This document shows, piece after piece, positions 46,622 to 55,902 of a stretch of 64,000 bases of DNA. The stretch spans positions 62,001 to 126,000 of the forward strand of contig NZ_AHIL01000026.1 of NCBI RefSeq assembly GCF_000241525.1. The letters run 5' to 3'. This stretch comes from Comamonas testosteroni ATCC 11996 (lineage in GTDB: Bacteria > Pseudomonadota > Gammaproteobacteria > Burkholderiales > Burkholderiaceae_C). A program made the position numbers and the translations under genes. The first letter of the stretch is position 1. Every line of letters starts with the position of its first letter. Under the pieces are notes generated by a model. That model saw nothing but the letters and a program-made list of their open reading frames with translations. It searched no databases and was not told the origin of the DNA.

Positions 46622-47074
46622 TCAGGCTTGAACCGGGCGGTGCACCAGAACCGGAATGCTGCTGTTGACCAGTACGCGCTGGGTCTCGCTGCCCAGCAAA
46701 ATGCCGGCAATGCCCTTGCGGCCGTGTGATGCCATGCAGATCAGGTCGCAGTTACCCTCCTGCGCCTGCTTGATGATGGCCTGATTGATGGAGATATTCG
46801 TTACTCGCACCGTCTGGCAGGCCACGCCCTCGGTCTTGGCAATTTCCAGGGCTGCGTGCAATACCTGATCTGCTTCCTTCTGGGCGCTCTTGTCGAACTC
46901 GGCGGAGTTGTAGGCGATCAGCGCCTCTGCTCCGTAAATCATGGCTGCGTAATCCGGCATCACATACAGCACCGTCACCTGTGCGCCTTGTTCCCTCGCC
47001 AGCTGTATGCCCGCGCGCAGCGCGGCCTCAGAGAGCTTCGAGCCGTCCGTAGGAATCAAAATGTGCTTGAACAT
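46622..47074 (-). CDS. Universal stress protein UspA family, copy 1
   Basis: This 150-residue single-domain Usp starts MFKHILIPTDGSKLSEAAL, has the ATP-binding pattern G-x2-G-x9-G-S in GRKGIAGILLGSET (about 123-137) and ends VPVLVHRP-like. It is cytosolic and probably a dimer. AGGAGGCTGGATATG precedes the start at 47074. A perfect FNR/Anr box lies 124 bp upstream, which suggests induction under low oxygen. A close paralogue is encoded at 50979-51440. Confidence 0.93.
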   Translation of the reverse strand: MFKHILIPTDGSKLSEAALRAGIQLAREQGAQVTVLYVMPDYAAMIYGAEALIAYNSAEFDKSAQKEADQVLHAALEIAKTEGVACQTVRVTNISINQAIIKQAQEGNCDLICMASHGRKGIAGILLGSETQRVLVNSSIPVLVHRPVQA

Positions 47075-47197
47075 ATCCAGCCTCCTTGCGCATTGGTGCG
47101 CGTCTTGTTGCCAAATCAATTCGACCTATCAGCAAACTCATACTCACACTCCAGGGCTGCTAATGCAACACCTTGAAATGAGTATTCAGACGGTTTC

Positions 47198-47211
47198 TTG
47201 ATGGAAATCAA
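47198..47211 (-). promoter_or_regulatory. Perfect FNR/Anr box TTGAT-N4-ATCAA
   Basis: TTGAT-GGAA-ATCAA matches the full FNR/Anr consensus. The closest gene reading away from it is uspA copy 1, 124 bp to the left. FNR control of Usp genes is known in other proteobacteria. Confidence 0.7.
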
Positions 47212-47230
47212 ATCCATGAAGGTGCAGGTA

Positions 47231-47279
47231 AATGCTGCTTCAAGCCCTTATCCATAAAGCGTTAGAGGCTATCAAAAGC
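47231..47279 (-). repeat. Dispersed intergenic repeat, copy E
   Basis: In the minus orientation it begins TTTTGATAGCCTCTAACGCT and continues TTATGGATAAGGGCTTGAAG. It shares TTATCCATAAAGCG with copy A and TTTTGATAGC with copies B to D. Confidence 0.6.
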
Positions 47280-47754
47280 AGACTATTCGCGGCGCTGGGC
47301 GCGTTGAGTCAGGCATCGGCCGCGCCGATGATTCCAACGTCGGCAATGCGCCACGGCAGGTTGCCGAAGGAGGCCGGCATCAGGTCCGTCGCAATCGGCT
47401 GTGCATGGGTAGAAGGGCGGCGTAATTCAGTTTCGGCAGGTGGCTGCTGTGCGCTCATTGGTCGGCATCGCTCTGTATCAAAGGTCGTAAACGCACTGCG
47501 GTGCGCCCAGACAGCAGCCTTCGCGACCAGATTGAAGGCCTGCGCCATGCGCTGAGTGTCGGCAGCCTGCTGGGAATGGCCTTCATGCATTGAAAGGCAT
47601 TCATACAGGCCAGTTTGAAGGCAAGCGCCTTCTTTCCCGCAAGGTCCATGGCCAGCATGCGTAAGGCCATTACGGACGATGCAGTAATCGGGGAGTGTGC
47701 GCCCTGTGGAACCAGTGAATTCGGCCGGGGCGTGGAGTCCTTTGATGGCGCCAA

Positions 47755-48396
47755 TCAGATTTCAACTGCGGCCCTTGCCGTGGGGTTGGGAGTGGGCTCG
47801 CCAATCTTGTGCAAGGTGTTGCGGTCGGTGTGGGCAAAAGGCTCGCTCTGACCAGGGATGGTCAATGTGGTTTCCTGCTCGTACGACCAGGTGCCGTCCG
47901 AGTGCTTGGTGACGGTGATGGTATAGGCGTCGGTTCTGAAGGCGTGTTCCAGAAATGGGTTGCTGGAGATGCCGTTGACGGTGGAGCCGCGCTCTGCCCT
48001 GAGAGTGAAGCTGGTGGCGTCGGCCGTGGCCTTGCCCGTGGCCATGGCGGTCTGTCCGCGCGGGATGGTCAGGGTCTGGATGATGTTGCCGGTGGCAGGC
48101 TCCCACAGCCAGTAACCGACCTGGTCGTGAAAGGTTTCCGCATCGTCAGGCTTGACGATGCGTGTGTGGTAGCGCAGGCCGTAGAAGAGCTGTGGCCCGT
48201 TGGTTTGCGCGTCGATGGGCTGGCATTCCATGTGCTCGATAAAGGCCTGCTTTTCAGGCCCGTCAGCCTTGGGATTGATATCCAGGCCGCGCTTGCCGGT
48301 CCAGATGCCGGCCATGCCGGTCAGGGGGCCGAGGTTGGCCAGAGTATTCACATCGGGCGTGGGCTCGGTGTAGATGTCTTTGGGAAAGTTTTCCAT
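47755..48396 (-). CDS. Nitrobindin-like heme-binding beta-barrel protein
   Basis: This 213-residue protein has the FABP/nitrobindin (DUF1794, THAP4-like) pattern: LGPLTGMAGIWTGKRG near 22-37, HMECQPIDAQTNGPQLFYGLRYHTRIV, and EPATGNIIQTLTIPRGQTAMATG. It lacks a signal peptide. In nitrobindins a His near the C-terminus binds ferric heme and reacts with NO or peroxynitrite. HTDRNTLHKIGEP near 190-200 offers candidates, but heme binding is not certain. No clear ribosome site precedes the ATG. Confidence 0.83.
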   Translation of the reverse strand: MENFPKDIYTEPTPDVNTLANLGPLTGMAGIWTGKRGLDINPKADGPEKQAFIEHMECQPIDAQTNGPQLFYGLRYHTRIVKPDDAETFHDQVGYWLWEPATGNIIQTLTIPRGQTAMATGKATADATSFTLRAERGSTVNGISSNPFLEHAFRTDAYTITVTKHSDGTWSYEQETTLTIPGQSEPFAHTDRNTLHKIGEPTPNPTARAAVEI

Positions 48397-48480
48397 ATCG
48401 TGTAACGGGCTTTCACTTTGAATCTGTTGAAGCCAGTTTACAAGCCATGGACTGAGGGGCTCTTGACGGCAGTCAAGCTG

Positions 48481-48885
48481 TCAGGTGCTTTCTTCGGTGG
48501 TGAGCGTAAAGCGTGCACTTTCGCCGCGCTGGGCGGCTTCACGCGTGAGGAAGATCAGCACGCGATAGCTGGCACCACGCTCGATGCGGAAGGTGCAGAT
48601 GTTGTTGTTGGCCGAGCCTTGGCATAGAGGCTGGGCAGAGCCGTCCTTGAAGACGTTCATCTGGCTGGACGGGTTGTTGGTGTTGAGCGTGACGGTCATG
48701 CGCTGGAAGGGCCGCGTTTCGAGCCCGTATTGCACGATACCGTTGCCCGTGATCTGGCCGCTGTAGGAGTTGGTGTAGCCGCCCGGGGTTGTAAAGGCGG
48801 CCTGTGCCATGGAGCTGCTGCTGAGATGTAGCGTCATGAGACTGAGCAGGGCAGCAGTTGCAAGCATCGGTTGGAAGCGGGTCAT
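48481..48885 (-). CDS. Small secreted beta-rich protein
   Basis: This 134-residue protein has a signal peptide (ends SSMAQAA-FTTP) and a mature part with alternating strands: SYSGQITGNGIVQYGLETRPFQRMTVTLNTNN and CTFRIERGASYRVLIFLTREAAQRGESARFTLTTEE. Two Cys (PLCQGSANNNICTF) may form a disulfide. The pattern resembles periplasmic inhibitors of g-type lysozyme (PliG) and related beta-sandwich proteins; this is a weak impression. CAGGAGAGTTGC precedes the start at 48885. Confidence 0.75.
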   Translation of the reverse strand: MTRFQPMLATAALLSLMTLHLSSSSMAQAAFTTPGGYTNSYSGQITGNGIVQYGLETRPFQRMTVTLNTNNPSSQMNVFKDGSAQPLCQGSANNNICTFRIERGASYRVLIFLTREAAQRGESARFTLTTEEST

Positions 48886-48980
48886 GCAACTCTCCTGAAT
48901 GTGTTGGACAGGATGGCGCTCCTGGCGCAGCGGTGGGTGTCTATGCCGACAGCCAAGCCACCATCCCCCACCGCCGCACC

Positions 48981-49289
48981 CTAGCGGCAGGAGACATTGC
49001 GCCAACTGAATTTGCCGTCGTTAAAGAACTCTGTCCATACCGACATGATGGGAGCCTGACGGTAAGAGAACGTAATCTGGTTAGGGATCTTTGGTCCTAG
49101 TGCGGCAGGCTGTCCATCCTTGTCGAAGACCTTGACGATGTAGAGCGTGACGCCTCCGTCCTCGTCTGTGTGCAGGACTACCCGGTAGTCCTTGGTGAAG
49201 AGATCCCAGTCGAATTGCTTGGTCACATACGTGTGCAGACGGACAAAAGCGCGGTTCGCGTTTTTGGCGGCAGGATTAACTTTTCTCAT
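48981..49289 (-). CDS. Hypothetical protein (102 aa)
   Basis: I do not recognise the family. It is soluble and basic at the N-terminus (MRKVNPAAKNANRAFVRLHTYV), followed by beta-rich sequence (DYRVVLHTDEDGGVTLYIVKVFDKDG, QITFSYRQAPIMSVWTEFF) and ending NVSCR. AGGGAGTGTCGTC precedes the start at 49289, a good site. It is in the same direction as the secreted protein downstream, about 95 bp apart. Confidence 0.65.
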   Translation of the reverse strand: MRKVNPAAKNANRAFVRLHTYVTKQFDWDLFTKDYRVVLHTDEDGGVTLYIVKVFDKDGQPAALGPKIPNQITFSYRQAPIMSVWTEFFNDGKFSWRNVSCR

Positions 49290-50288
49290 GACGACACTCC
49301 CTGTTGCTCAACGACTTGCCGCAGGACCTGCGAGCTGACATTTCATTGCATTTGACTGATGTTGTATCAAGCGGATGTAAGGAAGTATGTAGGCACTTAC
49401 AGATCGCGTTAATGGATAGACCAGATCTGATGTGTGAGCTTCTTTGAAGCGCTGAGGAGGTGCTTTGCCGGTGCCGCTGTCATCTTTTCTTGATGAAGTA
49501 GCCGTGCTAAGTAACTGAGTGAAAAGATAGATTTTTTTAATGAAATCTATCCTGAGCGGGCGTGGGTTTGAGCGAAGAAGTTGCCTGATGAAGGCAATCT
49601 TTAGATGGGTACATTGAGTTTCAGGATAACGATGTTCGAGGCTTGGGTCATTGAAAGGATGGCTGAATAGCTTGCCGGAATTCCAACAAGCAAGTCATCG
49701 GTAGGTGCTCCCGGGATACTTCGCAGAGTGGGGAGCGCTCTTGCGGGCAGCGCTGTTTTCGTACTGCTGCTTTCGAGTCTCATGCAGGTTGATCTGGGCC
49801 ACATGGGGGAGCTCAATCATGAGCCATGCGCCGGCCTGCCCAGCCCCTCAATCTGTGAGGCCAGGGCAACCAAAGGCGCGGGGCGCAGAAGTCTGCGTGG
49901 TCGATGGAACCACTCCGAATGGCACCAGGTTGGCCTGCAAAGTACGCACAAAGAGCATCTGCATATAGCCAAATACTTTTTTGATGGGTGCTGTTTCGCC
50001 GAGATCACCGGAAGGTGTGGTGGCTGAGCAGCTGGCAAGCGTCCAAAAGCCAGCTTATCAAATCCTTGAGATATGCCACCTTGCAGGCTCAGGGTTCATC
50101 CTGGCTCTGGCCAGTCTCGCTCTGCCAGTGTCTCTCAGGCCAGTCATCAAGCAGTGTTAAACCCTGAACCTATTGGTGATGTAGATTTTGTTTCTGCTGC
50201 ACTTTTCGGTAAATTGGGCGTAGGAAAATTCTGATTTTGATGTGCAAGTGGCGATCTAGCCCGGAGCCCTACTGAATTAAAAAAGCCC
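49290..50288. other. 1-kb region without a supported gene
   Basis: The segment is markedly less G+C-rich in its first half (49350-49560). Frames around 49600-50030 have no ribosome site; one on the plus strand begins with a hydrophobic, signal-like run (ALAGSAVFVLLLSSLMQVDL) but then loses coherence, so it may be a decayed gene. No RNA structure stands out. Confidence 0.4.
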
Positions 50289-50672
50289 ATGTCCCACCAC
50301 CTGCAATACACTTTTGCCTCCCGTCTAGATGCCTGGATCAGGCATATGAAGCTGGCCAAGCCTTGCCATACGCAGCAGATGGCTTATGAGCTGGTGATCG
50401 ACAGCTGGGTGCAAACCAATGCAGAGCTTGGTGCTTCGCAGGAATTTTTGAAGGCCTTGCGCCGGCGTCGGCTGTGCGAAGAGCATGGCTGGCGGGGGGT
50501 GAATACGAGCGTTGCACACTGGGATCTGGATGATGCACACACTGTGCGGATCTATCTGCACGAAGACGGCTCCATCGTCGTGCAGCAAATGGACTCGCAG
50601 AATCTCCAGATTCTGTTCACCTTGCCTGGGCATCGTGAGCGATTGGGAGAAGTATCGGAGCGATGTGCCTAG
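50289..50672 (+). CDS. Hypothetical protein (127 aa)
   Basis: I do not recognise the family. The chain is soluble and begins with helices (FASRLDAWIRHMKLAKPCHTQQMAYELVIDSW), has a basic centre (FLKALRRRRLCEEHGWRG) and ends in beta-like sequence (TVRIYLHEDGSIVVQQM). No strong ribosome site precedes the ATG at 50289. The composition is coherent over the whole length, which supports a real gene. Confidence 0.6.
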   Translation: MSHHLQYTFASRLDAWIRHMKLAKPCHTQQMAYELVIDSWVQTNAELGASQEFLKALRRRRLCEEHGWRGVNTSVAHWDLDDAHTVRIYLHEDGSIVVQQMDSQNLQILFTLPGHRERLGEVSERCA

Positions 50673-50978
50673 CAGCCAAAAAAATGCCCGCGCAAGGCGG
50701 GCAAGTTTCGGGGTCCTCTCGATCCGGTTCTGCAGCTCACACAGTCAATGCATTTGAATAGTTGGCTGAGGCGCTACTTTGGCCTCAATCGCCGTTTATC
50801 GCTCTTGCACTGTTGCTGACGCGTTTGAACGGTTGACAGGTTGCCCCATCGGGTGCGGCCAGCAACTCCTGATTGGCTGGCCTGCATATTGCAGCCATGA
50901 CTTGCAAGTCGCTTGAGCCCATCTTGTATCGAGGCAAGCGTGCGACATGCAGGACTGCTATTCGATATTTCTGGCTCC
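50673..50978. other. Gap between convergent genes with a hairpin
   Basis: TGCCCGC and GCGGGCA (50685-50703) form a short stem after the hypothetical gene, without a T-run on the plus side; A residues upstream would give T's to leftward transcription. Nothing else is supported. Confidence 0.4.
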
Positions 50979-51440
50979 TTAATGTTTGCCGGTGGAAGCG
51001 GGCCGGTGTACCAGCACCGGGACATGGCTGTGGGTCAGGACGCGCTGGGTTTCGCTGCCCAGCAAAATTCCGCCGATACCTTTGCGACCGTGTGAAGCCA
51101 TGCAAATCAGGTCGCATTGCAATTCCTGCGCCTGCTTAACAATGGCTTGGTAAACAGAGGCGTGGGTGACCCGCACAAAGTTGCAGGGTACGCCTTCAGG
51201 TCTGGCAATCTGGTCAACGAACTGCAAAGCCGCATCTGCATCGCTGTTGGCACTTCGCTCGAACTCTGCGCTGTTGTAAGTCAACAGTGCGTCTGCGCCG
51301 TAGATGATGGCGCGGTAGTCGGGCATGACATAAAGGCCGGTCACCTTGGCGCCTTGCTCACGCGCAAGCAGAACGCCAGCACGCACGGCAGCCTCTGACA
51401 GTTTGGTGCCATCGGTGGGAATGAGCAGGTGCTTGAACAT
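50979..51440 (-). CDS. Universal stress protein UspA family, copy 2
   Basis: This 153-residue close paralogue of copy 1 (MFKHLLIPTDGTKLSEAAVRAGVLLAREQGAKVT) has the same nucleotide loop GRKGIGGILLGSET and the same VPVLVHRP end. AGGAGGCTGAAC precedes the ATG. Unlike copy 1, no FNR-type box is seen within 150 bp upstream, so the two copies are probably induced by different conditions. Confidence 0.93.
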   Translation of the reverse strand: MFKHLLIPTDGTKLSEAAVRAGVLLAREQGAKVTGLYVMPDYRAIIYGADALLTYNSAEFERSANSDADAALQFVDQIARPEGVPCNFVRVTHASVYQAIVKQAQELQCDLICMASHGRKGIGGILLGSETQRVLTHSHVPVLVHRPASTGKH

Positions 51441-51584
51441 GTTCAGCCTCCTGATGCCGGAAGATGTGCCTGAGATTCAATTTATTCCAATATTTCGAGC
51501 CGCGCAATGCCTAGTTCTTGAATGCGGCACAGTTGTAGATAGGAGGTAAGACTCTGTAACGAGGGGCGGTCGCGTCGAGTTGTC

Positions 51585-51830
51585 TCATTCCTCGGGCGAA
51601 GAGGGAACGCGATTGAGGATTTCGCCAGTGGCCTCTATCTCGAACTGCTGTGGATTGAGCCAGTTGACCTCCTGGTGATCGGCAGTTTCAAAGTAAATGG
51701 AAGATGGACGTATGGAGACTCCATGCGGCATGTCGATCTCATCAAAACTCTGATAGACCAGAATCAGGCGCAGGTCTCCATTGGCGTCTTTGGCCTGTAT
51801 GTGCTGCAAGAGCTTGCGGTAGGCACTCAT
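51585..51830 (-). CDS. Hypothetical protein (81 aa)
   Basis: I do not recognise the family. It starts MSAYRKLLQHIQAKDANGDLRLILVYQSF and ends acidic (EIEATGEILNRVPSSPEE), with a DUF-like compact alpha/beta look. GAGGGCGTCCT precedes the ATG at 51830; the longer open frame upstream is out of character. It reads towards the second usp gene. Confidence 0.6.
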   Translation of the reverse strand: MSAYRKLLQHIQAKDANGDLRLILVYQSFDEIDMPHGVSIRPSSIYFETADHQEVNWLNPQQFEIEATGEILNRVPSSPEE

Positions 51831-52249
51831 AGGACGCCCTCGTTGACATGTGTATATGAATGTTTCCACTGTCGAAGAGGTGCCGCAATACCCTGATCCG
51901 GGTATCCGTTCTGACGGATATTCGCGCCTGACAAGGAGTTCTGCGGACTGCGAGGCTTGTGCGAAATGCGTTCCGGCTGACAGGCCCAGGCAGAACATTG
52001 GCAAAAAATTTACATGGCGATCCAGATCGTTCGGCGCAAATGCAGAGGGTCCGCACTGACGATATCGAGTTTTTCGCCTATGCACTGTGGGTAGAGTTGT
52101 CTGGCACCATATCTGCCAGCCGATGGATCAAGAGCGTTGAGATGGCTTTCTGTCGGATGCATATGGAAGCTTTGTTGCATCGCCTGCGGGCCTAGCGCGG
52201 GTCGGGCTCGGGGCCGCATCAATGCAGGCAGTCAAACCTCACTGTGCTT
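51831..52249. other. 420-bp region without a supported gene
   Basis: Only the open extension of the small hypothetical gene and random short frames are seen. It should hold that gene's promoter. Confidence 0.35.
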
Positions 52250-52672
52250 TCAGACTTGCGGGGCTGTTTGCTCATGGAGTGCCATACGCTCCAGCGCGGC
52301 GCAGACATCGGCCATGCGTCCGCAGATCAGCAGGCATTCGGGCTGCTTGCGTGGTTCTCGCTGCACGATTTTGAGAAGCCGTGGAGAGGCAGCTTGCATC
52401 GACTGGTCGGTTATTGGCGATTGCAGCTCTGGGATCGCGGCAAAGGCCTGAGGACGAAGCGTATTGCTGCCGAGGCGACTGCGGCCGCGGTTGGCGCGCA
52501 TGACAGGGATGCCGATCTGCTTCGCCTTTGGACGATTGGTAGTGAAGGACACGTGCTCTGCAGCGGTTTCGCTTGTGTCATCGGAGCTGAAGTTCGGGTT
52601 GAGCGACAGCGTGGCATGCAGGCTCTTCATAGTCAGGCGTGTCAAAACCTGCAGTGATGTGGCGAATCCCAT
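52250..52672 (-). CDS. Hypothetical protein downstream of lexA (140 aa)
   Basis: The N-terminus is MGFATSLQVLTRLTMKSL. The middle is basic and low in structure. The C-terminal segment ECLLICGRMADVCAALERMALHE is helical, and I recall similar endings in Comamonadaceae hypothetical proteins. AAAAGGAGTTGCCAA precedes the start at 52672, a near-ideal ribosome site that settles the start. It lies 170 bp after lexA in the same direction, so it may be part of the SOS regulon. The function is unknown; the position would suit a cell-division inhibitor, but no SulA motif is seen. Confidence 0.65.
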   Translation of the reverse strand: MGFATSLQVLTRLTMKSLHATLSLNPNFSSDDTSETAAEHVSFTTNRPKAKQIGIPVMRANRGRSRLGSNTLRPQAFAAIPELQSPITDQSMQAASPRLLKIVQREPRKQPECLLICGRMADVCAALERMALHEQTAPQV

Positions 52673-52842
52673 TTGGCAACTCCTTTTGATGACCTGGCGG
52701 CATGGATAAGGGCAGGATTGCATTCTTTCGGCAAAGCTCCGCCCAGGGCGAGGCTCAACGGCTTCGCGCCTACCACCTGGGCTTGAGAGGGGAAGAGGCT
52801 CGGTGCCTCCGCTGCATAGACGGAGGAGGGGTCGTCTGCCCG

Positions 52843-53514
52843 TTACATGAACATGCTGTTGCGGATAAGGCCTACAGCCAGGCCTTCGATGGCGAATGGT
52901 TCTTCAGGATCGACGTGAATGATCTTGTAGTCGGGGTTCTCGGGCAGCAGCTCGATACCCTGAGGAGTGCGCTTGAAGCGCTTGACGGTAACGTCATCAC
53001 CGAGGCGGGCCACCACAATCTGGCCGTTGCGCGCTTCATGCGTAGCCTGTACCGCCAGCAGGTCGCCGTCCATGATGCCCGCATCACGCATGGACATGCC
53101 ACGCACTTTGAGCAGGTAGTCGGGCTTGGCGGCAAACAGGCTGGGCTCGACCGAATAGCTTTGATCGATATGTTCCTGGGCCAAAATAGGCGAGCCGGCA
53201 GCGACGCGGCCGACCAGGGGAAGCACCAGCGGTGCCAGGGCCGTCAGCGGCAGCGCAAAGCTGGCGCCGCGTGCCGCATTGATGTTGCGCACGGTATCGG
53301 CGCGCAGGCGAATGCCGCGCGATGTGCCGCTGACCAGGTCTATGACGCCCTTGCGGGCCAGTGCCTGCAAATGCTCTTCTGCAGCATTGGCCGACTTGAA
53401 GCCAAAGGTACTGGCAATCTCGGCCCGGGTAGGGGGCGCACCCGTGCGAGCGATGGTGGACTGGATGAGGTCCAGAATCTGCTGCTGGCGGGGAGTGAGC
53501 TTGGGGTGGTCCAT
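52843..53514 (-). CDS. lexA: LexA, SOS repressor
   Basis: This 223-residue protein has an N-terminal winged HTH ([12 protein letters not shown]...[12 protein letters not shown]) and a C-terminal serine protease fold. The cleavage site is Ala106-Gly107 in VGRVAAGSP, catalytic Ser141 in RGMSMRD and Lys178 in VTVKRFK. These spacings (35 and 72 from Ala) equal those of E. coli LexA. I place the start at ATG 53514, with AAGGA six bases upstream. An ATG at 53556 would put a LexA-type box inside the coding region and has no ribosome site. The protein represses SOS genes and cleaves itself when RecA is active. Confidence 0.95.
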   Translation of the reverse strand: MDHPKLTPRQQQILDLIQSTIARTGAPPTRAEIASTFGFKSANAAEEHLQALARKGVIDLVSGTSRGIRLRADTVRNINAARGASFALPLTALAPLVLPLVGRVAAGSPILAQEHIDQSYSVEPSLFAAKPDYLLKVRGMSMRDAGIMDGDLLAVQATHEARNGQIVVARLGDDVTVKRFKRTPQGIELLPENPDYKIIHVDPEEPFAIEGLAVGLIRNSMFM

Positions 53515-53544
53515 GGGCATTCCTTGATCGATCGATGATGAATA

Positions 53545-53560
53545 CTGTGTGTTCATCCAG
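53545..53560. promoter_or_regulatory. LexA-type box 1 in the lexA promoter
   Basis: CTGT-GTGTTCAT-CCAG matches CTGT-N8-ACAG at seven of eight positions and is flanked by TA on both sides (TACTG...CAGTA). It lies 31 bp upstream of the chosen lexA start, as expected for autorepression. Confidence 0.65.
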
Positions 53561-53563
53561 TAC

Positions 53564-53579
53564 CTGTATTTTTAATCAG
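53564..53579. promoter_or_regulatory. LexA-type box 2 in the lexA/asparaginase intergenic region
   Basis: CTGT-ATTTTTAA-TCAG matches at seven of eight positions, and its AT-rich spacer is typical. It lies three bases from box 1 and 18 bp before the asparaginase GTG, so it could also affect that divergent gene. Confidence 0.6.
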
Positions 53580-53596
53580 TTTGAAGAGGACTGCAA

Positions 53597-54580
53597 GTGG
53601 AACGTGACAAAAATATCGTCATCCTGGGCACGGGCGGCACGATTGCAGGTGTCGCCGAGCAGGCTGGCGCCAGCGTGGGCTATCGTGCGGCCCAACTGGG
53701 CGTGGCTCAGCTGTTGCAGGCCGTGCCGGACCTGGAGCGCGTTGCTGGTGCCTCTCTGCAGGCGGAGCAGCTGGCGCAGCTGGACAGCAAGGATATGGAT
53801 CACGCGACCTGGCATGCACTGGCGCTGCGCTGTGCCGAGCTGCTCGCGCGAGATGATGTGAGCGGCATTGTCATCACCCACGGCACCGACACCCTGGAGG
53901 AAACCGCCTGGTTCCTGCAATGCGTTCTGCGCCCGGCAAAGCCCGTGGTGCTGACATGTGCCATGCGCCCGGCCACAGCCATCTCGGCCGACGGTCCGGG
54001 CAATCTGCGCGATGCCGTGGCCTGTGCGGCCGATACGCAGGCTGCTGGTCGCGGTGTGCTTGCCGTGGTGGCGGGCCGGGTGTTCAGCGCACGCCAGGTG
54101 CGCAAGGTGCATCCCTACCGTGTGGATGCCTTCGATGGCAGCGGCGCCGGTCCGCAGGGCTGGGTGGAAGAGGGGCTGCTGCGCTGGGCTACGGGCGGAC
54201 TGCCTGGGGCTGCTGCGGCTGGCTCGCCTGCGATCGCTTTACCGCCCGCAGGTCAATGGCCCCAGGTGGAGCTGCTGCACAGTCATGCGGGCTGCAACAG
54301 TGCAGTGGCGCTGGCGGTGATGCAGGCCTGGCATGCGGCAGGCGTGCGTGCCGTGGTGGTGGTGGGCACGGGCAATGGGACGGTCCATCAGGCATTGGGG
54401 CCAGCCCTGGACTGGGCGCAGGCGCAGGGCATGGCTTTGCGCATCACGACCCGGTGCGAGGAGGGACAGGTGGTGCAGGCCGAGGGAGCGCTGGATGGCC
54501 GTGTGAGCAGCCTGCCGGCGGCCAAGGCCCGAATCAGCCTGATGCTGGAGCTGATGGGCTGGCCTCGCGCATTGGGTTGA
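53597..54580 (+). CDS. L-asparaginase, type I/II family
   Basis: This 327-residue enzyme hydrolyses asparagine to aspartate and ammonia. Catalytic motif 1 is ILGTGGTIAG (Thr at about 15), and motif 2 is ITHGTDTLEET (Thr-Asp at about 95-96, with the partner Lys expected in RPAKPVVLT or near). There is no signal peptide, so it is cytosolic. The start is GTG at 53597, and AAGAGGACTGCAA lies upstream. It diverges from lexA, with both LexA-type boxes in the shared 80-bp gap. Confidence 0.9.
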   Translation: MERDKNIVILGTGGTIAGVAEQAGASVGYRAAQLGVAQLLQAVPDLERVAGASLQAEQLAQLDSKDMDHATWHALALRCAELLARDDVSGIVITHGTDTLEETAWFLQCVLRPAKPVVLTCAMRPATAISADGPGNLRDAVACAADTQAAGRGVLAVVAGRVFSARQVRKVHPYRVDAFDGSGAGPQGWVEEGLLRWATGGLPGAAAAGSPAIALPPAGQWPQVELLHSHAGCNSAVALAVMQAWHAAGVRAVVVVGTGNGTVHQALGPALDWAQAQGMALRITTRCEEGQVVQAEGALDGRVSSLPAAKARISLMLELMGWPRALG

Positions 54581-54584
54581 TGCT

Positions 54585-54635
54585 CTTATTATGAGAGCTT
54601 CTGGCCTTTATTGATACAGAGTATCTATGCTGTTT
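54585..54635 (+). repeat. Dispersed intergenic repeat, copy F
   Basis: TTATTATGAGAGCTTCTGGC is followed by CTTTATTGATACAGAGT and CTATGCTGTTTT. This is the most degenerate copy, recognisable by AGCTTCT, TTGATA and the AT-rich ends. It lies just after the asparaginase stop codon. Confidence 0.45.
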
Positions 54636-54763
54636 TGGTTTGAAATCCAATGAGTGTAGGCGCAGGCAGCTATGAATATTGATGGCTCCAACGCCATCCT
54701 CGGTACAGCTTTTTCGCACCGGACTGATGTCGGCCGGAAGGGCGGGAGCACGAGCTTCAAGAA

Positions 54764-54797
54764 CAAAAAAGGCCGGTGAGGACACCGGCCTTTTTTG
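54764..54797. terminator. Bidirectional terminator between asparaginase and adk
   Basis: AAAAAAGGCCGGTG and CACCGGCCTTTTTT form a perfect 14-bp stem (8 G+C-rich plus A-T flanks) with an AGGA loop, serving both convergent genes. Confidence 0.9.
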
Positions 54798-54856
54798 CCC
54801 AGAGATGCCTGGCCGCGAAAAGTCGGCAAGGCTCCATGAGCGAGTGATCAGGGCGA

Positions 54857-55902
<1,046 letters not shown>

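Larger units (their letters stand above)
47075..47754. other. 680-bp region upstream of uspA without a supported gene
   Basis: The region holds the FNR/Anr box (47198-47211) and repeat copy E (47231-47279). Frames of up to about 100 codons exist on both strands but lack ribosome sites and recognisable domains. Confidence 0.5.

Noticed and set aside
47309..47590. 93-codon minus-strand frame upstream of uspA
   Set aside because: No ribosome site and no recognised domain; the region is better explained as regulatory sequence with a repeat copy.
49728..50027. 99-codon plus-strand frame with a signal-like start
   Set aside because: The hydrophobic start is followed by incoherent sequence and there is no ribosome site. 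At most it is a decayed gene.
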